DNA of 64,000 bases from an uncultured Pelagibacteraceae bacterium (lineage in GTDB: Bacteria; Pseudomonadota; Alphaproteobacteria; Pelagibacterales; Pelagibacteraceae), in NCBI GenBank assembly GCA_902557785.1, contig CACEBP010000001.1:1-64000 (forward strand). The letters run 5' to 3'. Position numbers and translations under genes: made by a program. The notes beneath the pieces were generated by a model, which was not told the origin of the DNA, ran no database searches, and saw only the letters and a list, made by a program, of their open reading frames with translations. Within the stretch, counting starts at the first letter, position 1. Each line of letters opens with the position of its first letter. Below, one piece after another: positions 62,510-64,000 of this stretch.

Positions 62510-64000
62510 TGTTCAAAATACATAAAGAGGAACTAGAAGTTAATGGTAAGAAATTAACTTTAGAGACAGGAAAAATAGCTCGTCAAGCTGACGGAGCTAT
62601 TATAGCATCCATTGGAGAAACAGTTGTTATTGCCACAGCTGTAGGTGCAAAGAAATTAAAAGATGGACAAGACTACTTTCCACTGTCAGTTAACTATCAA
62701 GAAAAATATTATTCAGCTGGAAAAATACCAGGTGGTTATTTTAAGAGGGAAGCGAGACCAACAGAGGCAGAAACATTAATATCAAGATTAATTGACAGAC
62801 CTATAAGACCTTTATTTCCTTCAAGCTTCATGAATGAAGTTCAATTACTTCCTACGGTTCTATCTTATGATGGAGAGAACCAGCCGGACGTACTATCTAT
62901 TATCGCATCGTCGGCAGCTCTTGCAATATCAGGTTTGCCGTTTCAAGGACCGATAGCTGCAAGTAGAGTTGGATATAAGGACGGAAAGTATTTATTAAAT
63001 CCATCTTTAGAAGAGTTAAAAGACTCAGAACTAGATTTAGTTGTAGCTGGTACAAAAGATGCAGTATTAATGGTTGAGTCGGAAACTTCAGGATTATCTG
63101 AGAAGATTATGCTGGATGCAGTAAAATTTGGTCATGAAAAATTTATACCAGTGATTGAGGCAATTGAAAAATTAGCAAAAAAAGCGGGAAAACCTAAATG
63201 GGAAGTAGAAGAAATTGATCATTCCGAGATAAAAAAGAAAATTTCTGAAAAGTTTGAGAAAGGTTTAAGAATCGCCTTTAAAGAAATCGATAAGAAAAAA
63301 AGATCTACAGCTATTTCTGAAATTGAAACTCAATGTAAAGAAATGTTTTTAGAAGATGATACTATAACTGAAAATCAAGCGATGGCCCAATTAAAATCTC
63401 TTGAAAAAGATATTGTTAGGACAGCAATTTTGAAAGATAAAAAAAGAATAGACGGAAGAAGTTTATCTGATGTTAGACAGATTAAATGTGAGGTAGGTGT
63501 GCTACCTAGAACCCACGGATCAGCTTTATTTACAAGAGGAGAAACACAAGCTTTAGTAGTTACAACTCTTGGAATGTCAGATGATGAACAAAGATTAGAA
63601 AGTCTAGATGGAATGCAGAGATCAAACTTCATGCTTCATTATAATTTTCCCCCTTTTTCAGTAGGGGAATGTGGTAGAATCGGTACTGGAAGAAGAGAGA
63701 TTGGACATGGCAAGTTAGCATGGAGGGCAATTAACTCATCTCTACCTTCTAAAGAAAACTTTCCCTATACATTGAGAGTGGTATCTGAAATAACAGAGTC
63801 AAATGGTTCCTCTTCTATGGCTACAGTTTGCGGAACATCACTTTCACTTATGGATGCTGGAGTTCCAATAAAAGAACCTGTTGCTGGGATAGCTATGGGC
63901 CTTATTAAAGAAGGCAACGATTTTTCTGTTTTGTCAGACATTTTAGGAGATGAGGATCATTTAGGTGATATGGATTTTAAAGTTGCAGGTACGAAAAATG
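62509..64000 (+). CDS. pnp: Polyribonucleotide nucleotidyltransferase (3' truncated by the window)
   Basis: 497 codons are present, no stop in the window. First RNase PH domain ([32 protein letters not shown]), helical linker, second RNase PH domain ([28 protein letters not shown]) and the active-site [19 protein letters not shown] with catalytic Asp residues at the end. The KH and S1 RNA-binding domains are beyond the edge. Phosphorolytic 3'-5' exonuclease. The rpsO-pnp pair is conserved. Confidence 0.97.
   Translation, partial: MFKIHKEELEVNGKKLTLETGKIARQADGAIIASIGETVVIATAVGAKKLKDGQDYFPLSVNYQEKYYSAGKIPGGYFKREARPTEAETLISRLIDRPIRPLFPSSFMNEVQLLPTVLSYDGENQPDVLSIIASSAALAISGLPFQGPIAASRVGYKDGKYLLNPSLEELKDSELDLVVAGTKDAVLMVESETSGLSEKIMLDAVKFGHEKFIPVIEAIEKLAKKAGKPKWEVEEIDHSEIKKKISEKFEKGLRIAFKEIDKKKRSTAISEIETQCKEMFLEDDTITENQAMAQLKSLEKDIVRTAILKDKKRIDGRSLSDVRQIKCEVGVLPRTHGSALFTRGETQALVVTTLGMSDDEQRLESLDGMQRSNFMLHYNFPPFSVGECGRIGTGRREIGHGKLAWRAINSSLPSKENFPYTLRVVSEITESNGSSSMATVCGTSLSLMDAGVPIKEPVAGIAMGLIKEGNDFSVLSDILGDEDHLGDMDFKVAGTKN

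Overview
The window is a strongly AT-rich, very compact alphaproteobacterial chromosome segment. Gene content, gene order, short or overlapping spacing, shortened proteins and Lys/Ile/Asn-rich translations point to the SAR11 (Candidatus Pelagibacter) lineage. This is inference; no database search was run. No phage, insertion sequence, CRISPR array or rRNA is visible. Nearly every gene is a recognisable housekeeping gene, and no stretch over 300 bases lacks a gene.

Layout. 1-5064: end of purH, pterin dehydratase, tRNA-Gly, a Lon N-domain protein, then leftward hemE-hemH-hemJ-rho. 5065-5334: gene-free AT-rich gap between hemE and ppsR, a probable replication origin. In Caulobacter and Rickettsia the origin lies between these two gene families. 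5335-12561: ppsR-maf-aroE-coaE-dnaQ, secB/fxsA, a Tim44-like protein, Smr and hslVU. 12663-16494: hisBHAFE, HIT and GNAT proteins. 16491-20275: lolA/ftsK and ubiH. 20280-25763: mnmE-mnmG-rsmG-parA-parB, with two identical parS cores inside rsmG. 25753-30263: leftward DUF3576 lipoprotein-leuS-lptE-holA. 30479-31564: a major porin. 31585-33990: small genes, including a ThiE-like protein, a PLP homeostasis protein, an L,D-transpeptidase, a winged-helix regulator and a 35-codon ArfA-like ribosome-rescue gene. 33993-40615: leftward grpE-dnaK-dnaJ-small membrane gene-dapB-nth-membrane protein-sugar kinase. 40661-46059: rdgB, LpoA-like protein, rsmI, BON lipoprotein and malic enzyme. 46128-64000: murJ-trpS-nfuA, a Bax-like glucosaminidase with a polysaccharide deacetylase, then tsaB-fur-miaB-phoH-ybeY-lnt-metK-nusA-infB-rbfA-rpsO-pnp.

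How the genes work together. Origin, parS/ParAB, FtsK, DnaQ and HolA cover replication and segregation. NusA, Rho, IF-2, RbfA, S15, PNPase and YbeY cover RNA and translation. MnmE/G, TsaB, MiaB, RsmG and RsmI modify RNA. HemE/H/J, HisB/H/A/F/E, AroE and DapB are biosynthetic. SecB, LolA, LptE, Lnt, MurJ, the porin and the cell-wall hydrolase/deacetylase pair serve the envelope.

The main surprises are regulatory and architectural. Four divergent gene pairs have abutting or overlapping start codons. An intrinsic terminator lies in the nusA leader. A bidirectional terminator is also the 3' end of a gene. The mRNA of one gene is probably leaderless, and another gene starts four bases after a tRNA. 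There is a heat-shock-type promoter before dnaK and a minimal ArfA-like gene. Several genes usual in these arrays are absent here (mltA, rimI, corC, trmB, rimP, ylxR, truB).
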